Assembly: GCF_002964605.1 (NCBI RefSeq)
Contig: NZ_PQDH01000005.1
Coordinates: forward strand, 186,001-250,000
Direction of reading: 5' to 3'
Length of the DNA: 64,000 bases
From: Vallitalea okinawensis
GTDB taxonomy: Bacteria; Bacillota; Clostridia; Lachnospirales; PQDH01
Shown: positions 46,132 through 55,562 of the stretch, one piece after another
Layout: every line of letters starts with the position of its first letter
Position numbering within the stretch: position 1 is the first letter of the stretch
The notes under the pieces: model-generated
Database searches by the model: none
What the model was told of the DNA's origin: nothing
What the model saw: the letters and a program-made list of their open reading frames with translations, nothing else
Program-made: the position numbers and the translations under genes

Positions 46132-46300
46132 CTAACAACCTCCACAGCTCTTCTAGATTTATTAATTTCTATAAATCCAATCTGTTGTCCATTATAGCAC
46201 TTTTTTCTTGGATTGTTAATACAAAGTTTCTGGCAAGACTAGTCCATATGCTAACTAAGTCTAAGTTTAGTCAGTATAGACGATTTCTTTTAACAAGAAA

Positions 46301-47140
46301 TTAATTATTCTGCTTATACATATAATAAGACGTTCCAAATATGATGATATACCCAATAATGCTTAATCCATCGGGAACACTATCAAAGATAATGATGCTA
46401 AATATTCCCGAAAATATAACGCTAAAATAATTATAGATTGAGACTTCTTTTGCAGGTGCTAATTTATAGGCTACTGTTACACCTACTTGGCCAATACCTG
46501 CACATAATCCTGCCAATATTGCATAGACAAGCTGAGTACTTGACATAGGTGTGTAGTTTAAAATGACATAAGGCCCCAATATCACAGTGGTAAAGACAGA
46601 GAAATAGAATACTATTAAAAGTGGGTGCTCTCTTCCACCTAAAGCTCTTAAAGTTGTATAGGCTCCTGCTGCAAAAGCAGCACCTAAAATAGCGACTAGA
46701 TAAGGTATTACACTTACATTGAGTGCTGGCTTCATTATAAATACAACACCTATGAATGCAACGATAATCATTAGTAATTGTTTAAGTGTAAGTTTTTCAT
46801 TTAAGAAAATCCAACAAAATATAATCAAGAAAACTGTGCTCAAACGGAAAAGTGTGTTGGCATCAGATAAAATCAGATTATCCAAGGCATAGTAATTGAG
46901 TAAAATACCAACTGTTCCAAGAATAGAGCGCATTAATAATAACTTATGATGTTTAATATCTTTAAATTGAAGATTACTGACTCTTAGCATGATAAAAGAG
47001 AAAATCATGATGGTGCTGGTTCTAAAGATTGCTTTTTGTATAACAGGTATATCACCTGTCAATTTAACGAAAACACCCATTAAAGAAAAACCAAAAGCTG
47101 AAATCAACATGTATAGTATACTTTTTTGTTTATTGGTCAT
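46301..47140 (-). CDS. EamA/DMT family transporter
   Basis: 279 residues, ten predicted membrane helices in two EamA halves. The start is ATG 47140, with GAGGAG 5 bases upstream; the longer frame to 47203 lacks a ribosome binding site. Visible landmarks are FGFSLMGVFVKLTG in helix 1 and LAGLCAGIGQVGVTVAYKLAPA in the second half. Members export amino acids, metabolites or nucleotide sugars. The substrate is unknown. It lies downstream of ddh, separated from it by a terminator. Confidence 0.88.
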   Translation of the reverse strand: MTNKQKSILYMLISAFGFSLMGVFVKLTGDIPVIQKAIFRTSTIMIFSFIMLRVSNLQFKDIKHHKLLLMRSILGTVGILLNYYALDNLILSDANTLFRLSTVFLIIFCWIFLNEKLTLKQLLMIIVAFIGVVFIMKPALNVSVIPYLVAILGAAFAAGAYTTLRALGGREHPLLIVFYFSVFTTVILGPYVILNYTPMSSTQLVYAILAGLCAGIGQVGVTVAYKLAPAKEVSIYNYFSVIFSGIFSIIIFDSVPDGLSIIGYIIIFGTSYYMYKQNN

Positions 47141-47276
47141 TAAGACTCCTCTTACTTCCGTATTTTTTCTAGTTATTATATCATTACTGATATTTTTTAT
47201 CAATCTTCTATAGATACTACAAAAGAATTGGACAGTAGTAAAAATAAATATATTCTATTGTATAAGTACTGAATAG

Positions 47277-47299
47277 AAAAAAGAGACCTCATCGGTCTC
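47277..47299 (-). terminator. CGAGACC-type terminator after ddh
   Basis: GAGACC (47283-47288) pairs with GGTCTC (47294-47299) and is followed by TTTTTT on the minus strand. The ddh stop codon lies in its flank (TAGGAAAACGAGACC). Confidence 0.85.
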
Positions 47300-47305
47300 G
47301 TTTTC

Positions 47306-48289
47306 CTATAATAGATCTTTTCTAAGCTCAGCACTACTTTTAGGAGATAGATATGCAAGTGGTATATCAAATACTGTTTTAGCACCGCTTATACCTTCCT
47401 TAGCCATTTTATAAGCTGCTCTAGCATAAGCCACAAGTACACTGGCTGTAAATTCTGCATTACTATCTAGTTTAAGTGAGAATTCAACTAATTGCTGATT
47501 ACCTTCTCCTGTTTCACCTGTTCGGAAAACAAAACCACCATGTGGCATTTGTCCATGGTTTGCATGTAACTCTTCTTCGGATATAAAGTGAACGACAGTA
47601 TCATAATCAGCAAAATAGTTTGGCATGGCTTTGATTGTAGCTTCAATTTGACTTTGATCAGCACCTTCTTCAGCAACTACATAGCATTCTCTCAAATGTT
47701 TTTCTCTAGTTGTAAATATAGGATTTTCTCCATTCCTCACTTTATCAACAGCATCTTTTATAGGAATTGTGTATTGTATTCCATTTTTTACACCCTCAAC
47801 TCTTCTTATCGCATCAGAATGACCTTGACTCACACCTTTACCCCAGAAGGTATAATCCTGTCCCTGAGGTAATATGGATCCAGCTATCATACGAATCATG
47901 GAAAATAAGCCTGGATCCCAACCTACAGATATAACTCCTACTTTTCCAAATGCCTTTGCTGCTTCATCTACTGAAGTAAAATATTCAGGTATTCTAGCAT
48001 GGGTATCAAAGCTATCTACTGTATTATATAGGGTTGCTACTCTGGGACCCTGTACTGGTAAATCTGTTGCTGAACCACCGCATAAAATCATAACATCGAT
48101 AGCCTGTTGATAATTATCAATCTCATCCATATGTACTACATTTGCTTCTTGTGTCTGAATATTTAATGTCTCTGGTATTCTTCTAGTAAACACTGCCACA
48201 AGTTCGATGTCATCATTTTGCTTAATAGCAGCTTCAACACCTTTTCCTATATTACCATATCCAACAATACCTATTCTTATTTTATTCAT
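47306..48289 (-). CDS. ddh: meso-diaminopimelate dehydrogenase
   Basis: 327 residues from ATG 48289, 7 bases after GGAGG. The NADPH-binding motif IGIVGYGNIGKGVEAAI begins the protein, and TRRIPETL, SFDTHARIPEY, VGWDPGLFSMIRMI and FWGKGVSQGHSDAIRR are hallmarks of Ddh. It reductively aminates L-tetrahydrodipicolinate to meso-diaminopimelate in one step, supplying peptidoglycan and lysine. It is found in a limited set of Firmicutes in place of, or beside, the longer routes. It has its own terminator. Confidence 0.95.
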   Translation of the reverse strand: MNKIRIGIVGYGNIGKGVEAAIKQNDDIELVAVFTRRIPETLNIQTQEANVVHMDEIDNYQQAIDVMILCGGSATDLPVQGPRVATLYNTVDSFDTHARIPEYFTSVDEAAKAFGKVGVISVGWDPGLFSMIRMIAGSILPQGQDYTFWGKGVSQGHSDAIRRVEGVKNGIQYTIPIKDAVDKVRNGENPIFTTREKHLRECYVVAEEGADQSQIEATIKAMPNYFADYDTVVHFISEEELHANHGQMPHGGFVFRTGETGEGNQQLVEFSLKLDSNAEFTASVLVAYARAAYKMAKEGISGAKTVFDIPLAYLSPKSSAELRKDLL

Positions 48290-48548
48290 CCTTTGACCTC
48301 CAACTTTTATCATGATAATTGGAACATACCACTCTTAACCTTAAACATACTTTAATAGTTTAAAGTCGTACAGTATCTATCCAATTATAACATAAAATAC
48401 ATAAAAAGTGATATAAATCAATAAAGAACTATACTGCAATCCTTAAGATTACTGTTTGTCCTAACCTTCTCTATCCATGTGAGTGCTAGTCCTTATCAAG
48501 AGCTTTTAGTTAGCTCTGTGACAGACACTTTCAAAATATTGTTCAGAA

Positions 48549-49442
48549 TTAAGTAGTCATTGACTTATTGTAAATAATCCGTTTTCTTGTTTGAGAAGGC
48601 TTTTCGCCAACATATTTAATATACATCCGATTAAAATAACTTTGGTTTGTAAAACCACATTCTTCAACAATAGAATTGATTGGAAGGTCAGTTGTAGAAA
48701 GTAAATTAATAGCTTGTTGAATACGATATAATGCTAATAGTTGAGTAAAGGAACTACCTGTAAGTTTTTTTATTACACGACAAAAATGATACTTATTTAT
48801 ATATAGTGCAGCTGAAATACCGTCAAGAGTTATTTTTTGATGGTATTTTTCTTTTATATACAACCACATTTTATCAATAATTTCTTTGTTAATCTGGCTA
48901 ATTTCTAAGTACTCATGATTGATGTATTTGTTGTAACGAGTTAGAAGAATTAAAAGTTTTTCGATTTCAGAAGATATACAGATTTCATAACCGATTTTTT
49001 TCTCCATATACTCTTGTAAGATTTCTGTAATTGACTTTGTTAATCTTTCATAATCAGGATAAGATGGATCTATAGATACGGGAAAGCGATGTTCTCCTTG
49101 TAAAAAAGGAATTATGTATTGTTGGTAATGGATACTTGTATTAACTTGAGTAATAATTTTTTTATCAAAGACAAAGGCATAAAATTCTCCTTCAATATTA
49201 TCGAATGGTTCAACTGAATGTAATTGATATAAGTTAGAAAAGTAGATTTCTCCTTTAGTGGCGATAAAGGTATCATTCCCAATTTTAAGATGCATACTAC
49301 CTTTGCTAATATAGATGATTTCAAAACTTTCGTGATAATGAGGTAATAAGCGCTTGTTCTTATTAATTGGATTTTTGTAGATACTAAATGGGAAGGTCAT
49401 ATCTTCGTGTTGCTCAATAGTAAAACATGTATGTGCTTTCAT
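48549..49442 (-). CDS. AraC family regulator with cupin sensor domain
   Basis: 297 residues. The N-terminal cupin-like domain (LLPHYHESFEIIYISKGSMHLKIG near residue 32, in part) binds a sugar in related proteins. The C-terminal AraC domain has ISAALYINKYHFCRVIKKLTG and VEECGFTNQSYFNRMYIKYVGEKPS. AGGAGG lies 4-5 bases before the ATG. It is divergent from a six-hairpin glycosidase gene 157 bases away, so it probably controls that gene. Confidence 0.92.
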   Translation of the reverse strand: MKAHTCFTIEQHEDMTFPFSIYKNPINKNKRLLPHYHESFEIIYISKGSMHLKIGNDTFIATKGEIYFSNLYQLHSVEPFDNIEGEFYAFVFDKKIITQVNTSIHYQQYIIPFLQGEHRFPVSIDPSYPDYERLTKSITEILQEYMEKKIGYEICISSEIEKLLILLTRYNKYINHEYLEISQINKEIIDKMWLYIKEKYHQKITLDGISAALYINKYHFCRVIKKLTGSSFTQLLALYRIQQAINLLSTTDLPINSIVEECGFTNQSYFNRMYIKYVGEKPSQTRKRIIYNKSMTT

Positions 49443-49494
49443 AATTCCTCCTATCTTGAAATCAATATTGTATTAGTTTTTGCAAATTATCGCC

Positions 49495-49523
49495 TTGTGA
49501 GCTAAAGTTTAAGACAATATAAT
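49495..49523 (+). promoter_or_regulatory. sigma-A promoter of the glycosidase gene
   Basis: TTGTGA (49495-49500), a 17-base spacer and TATAAT (49518-49523) on the plus strand, 77 bases upstream of the start codon and next to the divergent AraC gene. Confidence 0.7.
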
Positions 49524-49599
49524 ACTAACATAGTCGTGAATGAATAACAAGAAACAGAGTAGTACGATATTACACATCACAATTGAAAAGGAGATTATT

Positions 49600-50868
49600 A
49601 TGGAAAAACAAATGATTCAAGATGTAGATGAAGTAAAACCTTCTAATTGTAAAATTAAATTGAAGGATTATTGTGTCAAAGATTTTAGAGGCAAAATTAA
49701 TAAGAACAAATTAATCACTCAAGTAGAAACAGTCCTAACGCACATAAGAGATAGAGGGGTGTTATACCAAAACGGTAAAGATGTAGTAACAGGTTATGCA
49801 TATGGTGAATTATACGACTGGGATTTATATTTTGAAATGCTATTTCTATCCTATTTCGGGATTTCAAAGTATTGCAGGAATGGTGTTGAAATGTTCTTGG
49901 ATCAACAACATGAAAGTGGTTTTATTGCGAGAACGATGGGTAATGAGTATCCAAAACCAAGGCACCACTTCAAGCCGTTTTTAGCTCAAACAGCCCTTCT
50001 TGGTAGTCGACAAGAAAATGATTATCGTTGGCTTAAAGGCAAATATTATCACCAATTAAAGGCATATCTTGAGTATTGGTTCTGGCAGTGTGATAATGAT
50101 AAAAACGGTCTATGCTATTGGGATGGGTCAGATCACAGTGGTATGGATAATCAGAAATTAAGATTAGGTTACGATGGGGTTATGTTATATGAAGGTGTTG
50201 ATCTGAACTGTTATCTTGTTAGAGAATTACTGGCAATGTCTGAATTGGCAGGAGAATTAGGCTATGAAGATGATGTAATAGCATATTCAAGTCATGCAAA
50301 AGAGTTAACTATAAAAATTGATGAAGTGTTCTGGGATGAAGAAGATGGTTTTTATTACGATCGTAATGAGAAGACTGGGGCTTTAAATAGAATTAAGTCT
50401 ATTGCTGGGTTTATGCCTCTATGGTTAGATGGGATTAAACCAGAAAGAATAGAGCGTATTATTAAGGAACATCTACTAAATCCAAATGAGTTTTGGTTAG
50501 AATATCCCGTAGCAACTTGGTCTAAAGATGAAGTTGGATATTACCAAGAAAGAGAAGATGGAGAATGTACTTGGATGGGAGCAACATGGATACCTACCAA
50601 CTATATTATTGTGCAAGGGCTTATTAAACACGGTTATCAAGAGACAGCTAAACAACTCGCTGAAAAAACTTTTGAATTAGTTATTAGTGAATCAAGCACA
50701 AGAGAGTATTATAATGGTGAAACAGGTGTAGGTCAAGGACTAAATCCATTTTGGGGCTGGAGTTCACTAGGTTATATCCTGCCCTTTGAATTTGAAGAAT
50801 CCTATTCACCAAGTGAGTTAGCACGTAAGGATTTCGTAAGATTTAGTGATGTGAGTATAAGGTTCTAA
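49600..50868 (+). CDS. six-hairpin (trehalase/GH63-like) glycoside hydrolase
   Basis: 422 residues, cytoplasmic with no signal peptide. ATG 49600 has GGAG 7 bases upstream; an earlier ATG at 49540 has none. The segments YDWDLYFEMLFLSYFG, GFIARTMGNEYPKPRHHFKP, CYWDGSDHSGMDNQ and EYPVATWSKDEVGYYQ with ECTWMGATWIPTNYI look like the (alpha/alpha)6 GH37/GH63 clan, and the Asp in WDGSDHSGMD and Glu in the latter region are plausible catalytic residues. It may cleave an alpha-linked disaccharide or glycoside taken up by the cell. The divergent AraC gene probably regulates it. Exact family uncertain. Confidence 0.8.
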   Translation: MEKQMIQDVDEVKPSNCKIKLKDYCVKDFRGKINKNKLITQVETVLTHIRDRGVLYQNGKDVVTGYAYGELYDWDLYFEMLFLSYFGISKYCRNGVEMFLDQQHESGFIARTMGNEYPKPRHHFKPFLAQTALLGSRQENDYRWLKGKYYHQLKAYLEYWFWQCDNDKNGLCYWDGSDHSGMDNQKLRLGYDGVMLYEGVDLNCYLVRELLAMSELAGELGYEDDVIAYSSHAKELTIKIDEVFWDEEDGFYYDRNEKTGALNRIKSIAGFMPLWLDGIKPERIERIIKEHLLNPNEFWLEYPVATWSKDEVGYYQEREDGECTWMGATWIPTNYIIVQGLIKHGYQETAKQLAEKTFELVISESSTREYYNGETGVGQGLNPFWGWSSLGYILPFEFEESYSPSELARKDFVRFSDVSIRF

Positions 50869-51186
50869 TTGATAATGAGAAAGATGAGGGATCTGTATTC
50901 TGGAAGCAATCGGAGATGGAAAAATAAAAGATATAAAAAGTGTAATATATTGATATCCAAGAAAAGTGACTAGTGTCACGTTCCAAGTATCAGCAGGAAA
51001 GAAGGATTCCTTGCTTGATCATTTTATGTAATGAAATGAATCAAAAGTAATGAGGTTCGATGCCTCATTACTTTTATAAGCAAAATGCTAACTTTCCTAT
51101 ACTAAAAAAGAACCGCTCCTTAAACTACCTTATCTTGACTACATATACATGAACAGTTCACTTGCTATATACTTTTCACTCTTATC
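50869..51186. other. intergenic region with a bidirectional terminator
   Basis: 318 bases between the glycosidase and a convergent AraC gene. Its right half holds a terminator hairpin. The left half (about 50900-51035) has one plus-strand frame interrupted by a single stop, but no ribosome binding site or recognisable domain, so I do not call a gene. Confidence 0.6.
51043..51075. terminator. bidirectional terminator
   Basis: A perfect 13-base stem, AAAAGTAATGAGG (51043-51055) with CCTCATTACTTTT (51063-51075), between convergent genes. A and T runs lie at the stem base on both sides. Confidence 0.8.
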
Positions 51187-52053
51187 CTAACCTTCTCTAT
51201 GCCATGTTCGTCTATAGGTAGAAGGCGTTTCATTTCTTATCTTTTTAAATATCTTTACGAAATTCGAATAACTTTTAAAACCACACTTCCAACTAACTTG
51301 TTCTAAAGTGCAGTGATAATCTCGTAACATTCTTATGGCTTTGTCAATTCGCACATAATTAATATAACTTACAGGTGATATGCCATTAATCTCTTTAAAA
51401 ACCTTGGAGAAGTAAGAAGGCTCTAAATGAGCTAATGCTGCAAGATCATCTAATCGTATAGCATCCATAAAATGCTGATGAATATAACTTATAACTTCAT
51501 TCATCCTATAGTAATCAACCCTCGACTGTCTCTTTGAATCCACTTCGAATGATTCTGCATAGTGACGATTAATCCATACTAAAATAGTCATAAATGTTGA
51601 TTTAATTAATAAATCATAGTCTAATTGATGTCGTTCGAATTCACTAGAACATTGTACTAATAAATTTGTCAACATCTTAGTGATAGGGAGTTCAGGAGAT
51701 AAACGATGATTAAATGATTTACTTTGTCCAATAAATGTACGTAAATAATTACGATTCATCTGATCCAAGCCACCAGCCCATATGAATCGTGGCTCAAAAT
51801 GGAAAACCATATTTTTAACGCTACAACCTTCTTTTACATGTAATCCATGTTGTATATCATTACCGATAATGTAAATATCCCCAGCTTGTATCTCATACAT
51901 CTTACCATTAATCTGATAAGTGCCCTCCCCTTGCAGTATTAGGGATATTTCAAATCGATGGTGGGAGTGACCAGCCTTATTATCATATTGGTCATTTAGA
52001 TTGTATATATGATAATCGATATATTTATGATGGATATCCTCAATACATTGCAT
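51187..52053 (-). CDS. AraC family regulator with cupin sensor domain
   Basis: 288 residues. The cupin region has GHSHHRFEISLILQGEGTYQING near residue 28 (in part) and YIIGNDIQHGLHV. The AraC domain has LAALAHLEPSYFSKVFKEING and VSWKCGFKSYSNFVKIFKKIRNETP. GGAGG lies 7 bases before the ATG. It is divergent from the 765-residue enzyme-like gene and probably regulates it. It is only distantly similar to the AraC gene at 48549. Confidence 0.92.
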   Translation of the reverse strand: MQCIEDIHHKYIDYHIYNLNDQYDNKAGHSHHRFEISLILQGEGTYQINGKMYEIQAGDIYIIGNDIQHGLHVKEGCSVKNMVFHFEPRFIWAGGLDQMNRNYLRTFIGQSKSFNHRLSPELPITKMLTNLLVQCSSEFERHQLDYDLLIKSTFMTILVWINRHYAESFEVDSKRQSRVDYYRMNEVISYIHQHFMDAIRLDDLAALAHLEPSYFSKVFKEINGISPVSYINYVRIDKAIRMLRDYHCTLEQVSWKCGFKSYSNFVKIFKKIRNETPSTYRRTWHREG

Positions 52054-52221
52054 AAGATACGCCTCCTATAATCCTTATAAATGTATCATAACAGATAACG
52101 ATGAATATTGTCTATAATTCTGTAAAAACACAAAAAAGGATAGATGCTCACCAAAAAAGTGGAATTTTGTCCACATCAAATCCTGTACAATGAAGCTATA
52201 ATATTCGTTAGGAGTGTGGAA

Positions 52222-54519
52222 ATGTTAAGAGAAAAACTGAAACCAAACCTTCAGTTAAAGAATGATGGCTCCATTGAAAAATGGAGTTATATTAATAAAG
52301 ATTCTATAAAAGAGATCTTGTTTAATCTAGGCAAAGGCTATGGTCCTTGTTGGTATGGTAATTGGAACGGTATTGATCATAAGGTGGAACTAACTTACCA
52401 AGATAAAGAGGAATATTATGAAGCTTATTTTGATGGATTATACTTTAAGTTAAGCTACGAATTATCACCTAATACATTGATTATTCATAGCAGCATAAAA
52501 AATCATATGCCTGTACCATTTCAGCCTAAAAAATGTGGTCTAAAGCTAGGTATAGATACATATATGGCAACTTATCCTGAGTGGTTAACGAAGCTATTCC
52601 CTTCATATCTTAGATGTGAAAAGACTCATTTCACAAGTTATCTTATGTCTCCAGATGAGCAAATCATCCTTATGGCTTCACCACAACCTATTGCTTCTTG
52701 GAGTCTTGACTATAATACTCATTACTCCCATGGGTACAAATGGGGTGGTCATCGAATACAGACCCTTAATCTAGACTTTATTCATCAAGGTCCATTACCA
52801 GAGCGCCATCCTCAACACCTTTATGAGCTAAAAGCTGGCGAGGAAAAGAGTTGGACAATTACACTTCAAGCTGTTGATACCCTTGATGATGTAGCCCCAA
52901 CTTTAGAGCAGATTACTCATGCACCAACATTTGAAGTAGAGCAGATACAGATGATGCATAAGGAGGAAATTACTCTAGACATTCATTCTCACATACCTTT
53001 AAAGATAAAAGTTTTATCACCTATGGGTAACTGGACTTATTATACCCTTTCTCCTAATGCTGATCATGTTTGTTCGTTAAGTATTACTGGTGAAGAAGAA
53101 GGTTCTTATAGAATTATTGCAGAAAATACTGTTGGGAAAATAAGCGAGTCAATCATAAGCGTTATTAAACCCTATTCATGGTATATGGAAAGAGCTGCTG
53201 AAGCTGCATTATTCCATCTTCCAAGAGCTACCTCTCATTGTGAATCTTACTATGGTTTTTATAGCCTCTATGAGCAGATTAAAATAGATTCAACTAATAA
53301 ACACATGAAAGATACAGAGGAAATAATGGATACAATCTATCCATTAATATTCGATGAAGAAAAGCCTATTGTAAAAGAAGCACGCATACAAAATACGGCA
53401 GCTATGATTAATATTCTTGTTAATCGCTATGAAGCATCAGCGGATATTGAGCATATTCATCGTGCCAATCGTCTCGCTGAATGGCTCATCACTCATTACC
53501 AAGCAGAAGACGGCTCCTACCGAGGAGGTAAAGTTCACTATACCAGCGTCATTTATCCAGCTAAAAACCTCATGGCTCTTATGATGGTAATAAAAAACTT
53601 AATGAAGGATGATTGTTCATTGCAACAATCCTATGACGATCTTTATACTTCCGTGAAAGCAGCTATTGATGAATTGGTCAATGCAGATGGTAATATTGAC
53701 ACAGAAGGCGAGCTTACATTTGAAGATGGTATGATTTCTTGTTCTGCAACCCAAATTGCTCAATTTGCTCTTTTGCAGGAAGATGAAGCTTCTCGCAACC
53801 ACTATCTTGCATCTGCCAAAAGGTATCTTAACCAACATACATGTTTGACCCAGTTGTTCATTCCTGATAGTCGAATGAGAGGTGGTACTTTACGCTTCTG
53901 GGAAGCTCAATATGATATTGGTATGCAGTATAACTTTATGAACTCACCTCATGGGTGGTCATCTTGGCGTACCTATGCTACATATTATCTGTACCTCCTT
54001 ACAGGTGATATGGATTATCTTGTTCAAACAATGAATGCCATAGGAAGTGGCATACAGTCCATCGATACCCATTCAGGAAAGCTTCGTTGGGCATTTGTTG
54101 CTGAACCTTGTGTAGAAGTTAAGCAATTAACAACATCTTGTAAGCCTCTTGATATTAACACCTATGTAGAAGGGCATTTTAATACCTTAAAGTACCCTCA
54201 TGCTAATTTTACTGTTGGTGAACAATACATTGATATGGTTAGTCATTGGCAGGGTGCCAACATGCAAGATAATGATGTTCATGAACACTTTAAGTGTATG
54301 GCAGAGATTATCTTGACCAAGGCTTATGTTCATGAAAAAACGGATGGTACTTATCTCACATGGAATTGCCGTGTGGTTAAATGTAAAGATTGCATAGAAG
54401 TAGTTCCAAATGAGGATATCATACACTCTGTTTGTTTACACTTAACTAAATCTACAACTGTTCAATTGGGTAAATCTGTCGTTAAAGCACCTACTGGTTT
54501 TAGTTGGCATAATGTATAA
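52222..54519 (+). CDS. large cytoplasmic six-hairpin-type protein, putative carbohydrate enzyme
   Basis: 765 residues from ATG 52222, 5 bases after GGAGTG; an in-frame ATG at 52144 lacks a ribosome binding site. There is no signal peptide. The first 330 residues are beta-rich (WYGNWNGIDHKVELTYQD, IILMASPQPIASWSLDYN). The remainder is an alpha-helical toroid with WYMERAAEAALFHLP, LAEWLITHYQAEDGSYRGG and SPHGWSSWRTYATYYL, like glycoside hydrolases or polysaccharide lyases with (alpha/alpha)n barrels. I cannot place it in a family. The divergent AraC regulator supports a role in sugar use. Confidence 0.7.
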   Translation: MLREKLKPNLQLKNDGSIEKWSYINKDSIKEILFNLGKGYGPCWYGNWNGIDHKVELTYQDKEEYYEAYFDGLYFKLSYELSPNTLIIHSSIKNHMPVPFQPKKCGLKLGIDTYMATYPEWLTKLFPSYLRCEKTHFTSYLMSPDEQIILMASPQPIASWSLDYNTHYSHGYKWGGHRIQTLNLDFIHQGPLPERHPQHLYELKAGEEKSWTITLQAVDTLDDVAPTLEQITHAPTFEVEQIQMMHKEEITLDIHSHIPLKIKVLSPMGNWTYYTLSPNADHVCSLSITGEEEGSYRIIAENTVGKISESIISVIKPYSWYMERAAEAALFHLPRATSHCESYYGFYSLYEQIKIDSTNKHMKDTEEIMDTIYPLIFDEEKPIVKEARIQNTAAMINILVNRYEASADIEHIHRANRLAEWLITHYQAEDGSYRGGKVHYTSVIYPAKNLMALMMVIKNLMKDDCSLQQSYDDLYTSVKAAIDELVNADGNIDTEGELTFEDGMISCSATQIAQFALLQEDEASRNHYLASAKRYLNQHTCLTQLFIPDSRMRGGTLRFWEAQYDIGMQYNFMNSPHGWSSWRTYATYYLYLLTGDMDYLVQTMNAIGSGIQSIDTHSGKLRWAFVAEPCVEVKQLTTSCKPLDINTYVEGHFNTLKYPHANFTVGEQYIDMVSHWQGANMQDNDVHEHFKCMAEIILTKAYVHEKTDGTYLTWNCRVVKCKDCIEVVPNEDIIHSVCLHLTKSTTVQLGKSVVKAPTGFSWHNV

Positions 54520-54524
54520 ATCAT

Positions 54525-54550
54525 AAAAAACGAGACCACCATCGGTCTCG
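54525..54550. terminator. CGAGACC-type terminator between convergent genes
   Basis: CGAGACC (54531-54537) pairs with GGTCTCG (54544-54550) with A6 on the left and TTTTCC on the right. The orientation (T6 on the minus strand) is the same as at 47277 and 61329, but here it also follows a plus-strand gene and may act in both directions. Confidence 0.8.
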
Positions 54551-54714
54551 TTTTCCTATAGGTATTTTTCTTTTTTTTACTTAAACAAGATATAAATACC
54601 ACTTGAGAATTGTTAAGAAAAGAATTATTACATTTTTATAGTCTGTTGTTGATTGAATGTCTAGGAATCTTAAAAGAACATGTACATAATAATCTCATTT
54701 CTGTAAATAAATAG

Positions 54715-55353
54715 CTAATTATCTAATTTTACTATAACATAATATTTTATAAAATTATGTGTTCCTAGTATAAATGCTAAACATAAAGCTACTTGACAAT
54801 ATGTTAATATAGTAAATGCTGTATCATTACCAACATTACTATTACTTATTAATTTACCAACTACTAATCCAAATACAGAAAACAACATGATTAAACTTAC
54901 ATTAACTTTTCTTTTTTTATTATTATTAGGATTAAAGTAACCTTTATTTATAAGTCTTGCTATATACAAGTTATATATCAGAATTGTTCCTAAATATAAT
55001 GCTAAGCATAAAATAAAGCTAAAGAAGTTTAACTCTTTTACGGCCGATGCTGTCTTGAAAGCTCCTAATAAAAAAACAAAAGAAAGGCAAAAGCTAATGA
55101 TCGCTAGAAATATAACATAGTTTTTTCTCTTATCTAAATTATTCAAAATATAAATACTCCATAAACCTATCATAGTAAGCATTGAGATTATTATAATTGA
55201 TGTAATTTCTGAATATACTCCCAAAACTGCTATAGGTATAGAAAATAAGCAAAGTAAAATATTGCTTTTTATTATAGCATTCTTTGATGGTTCTTCTTTA
55301 TTAAACTCAATGTAATTGATAGCATTTTCATAGTTATTAATGATATTTTTGAT
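54715..55353 (-). CDS. multi-span membrane protein of unknown function, apparent ATC start; possible RHS immunity protein
   Basis: About 212 residues with six hydrophobic segments after a charged N-terminus (about 30-47, 51-69, 78-99, 103-127, 150-168, 182-203). I recognise no family. AAGAGGTG lies 6 bases before an in-frame ATC (55353); an ATG at 55398 has no ribosome binding site and a GTG lies inside the site. It is the gene immediately downstream of the RHS protein on the same strand, 209 bases away. RHS toxins are commonly followed by their immunity gene, and a membrane protein would fit a membrane-acting toxin tail. That role is inference. Confidence 0.6.
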   Translation of the reverse strand: MKNIINNYENAINYIEFNKEEPSKNAIIKSNILLCLFSIPIAVLGVYSEITSIIIISMLTMIGLWSIYILNNLDKRKNYVIFLAIISFCLSFVFLLGAFKTASAVKELNFFSFILCLALYLGTILIYNLYIARLINKGYFNPNNNKKRKVNVSLIMLFSVFGLVVGKLISNSNVGNDTAFTILTYCQVALCLAFILGTHNFIKYYVIVKLDN

Positions 55354-55562
55354 ACTAATCACCTCTTGTTTTTTATTAAGCCATATGATACTCCTCATAT
55401 CAACAATAATAATAGATAACCATCTACCAGATTACATAGCTATATATTTAGATAGATGGTTACTAAGTTCATTTAGTATAACTACAAACTACTTTACTCT
55501 ATCCAGAGAATTCTACAAAGTAATCAGCTTCTCAGAATAAATCTGAGTAACTTAGTTTTATA

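Noticed and set aside
50900-51035. Possible decayed gene fragment after the glycosidase
   Set aside because: One frame has a single stop, but there is no recognisable domain, start or ribosome binding site.
52174-52202. Promoter with TATAAT at 52197 for the gene at 52222
   Set aside because: No -35 at the right distance and the ribosome binding site would begin almost at the start point of the transcript.
55430-55547. Terminator after the RHS gene
   Set aside because: Hairpins such as CTCAGA/TCTGAG (55531-55547) and an AACCATCTA dyad exist, but neither is followed by a T run on the minus strand.
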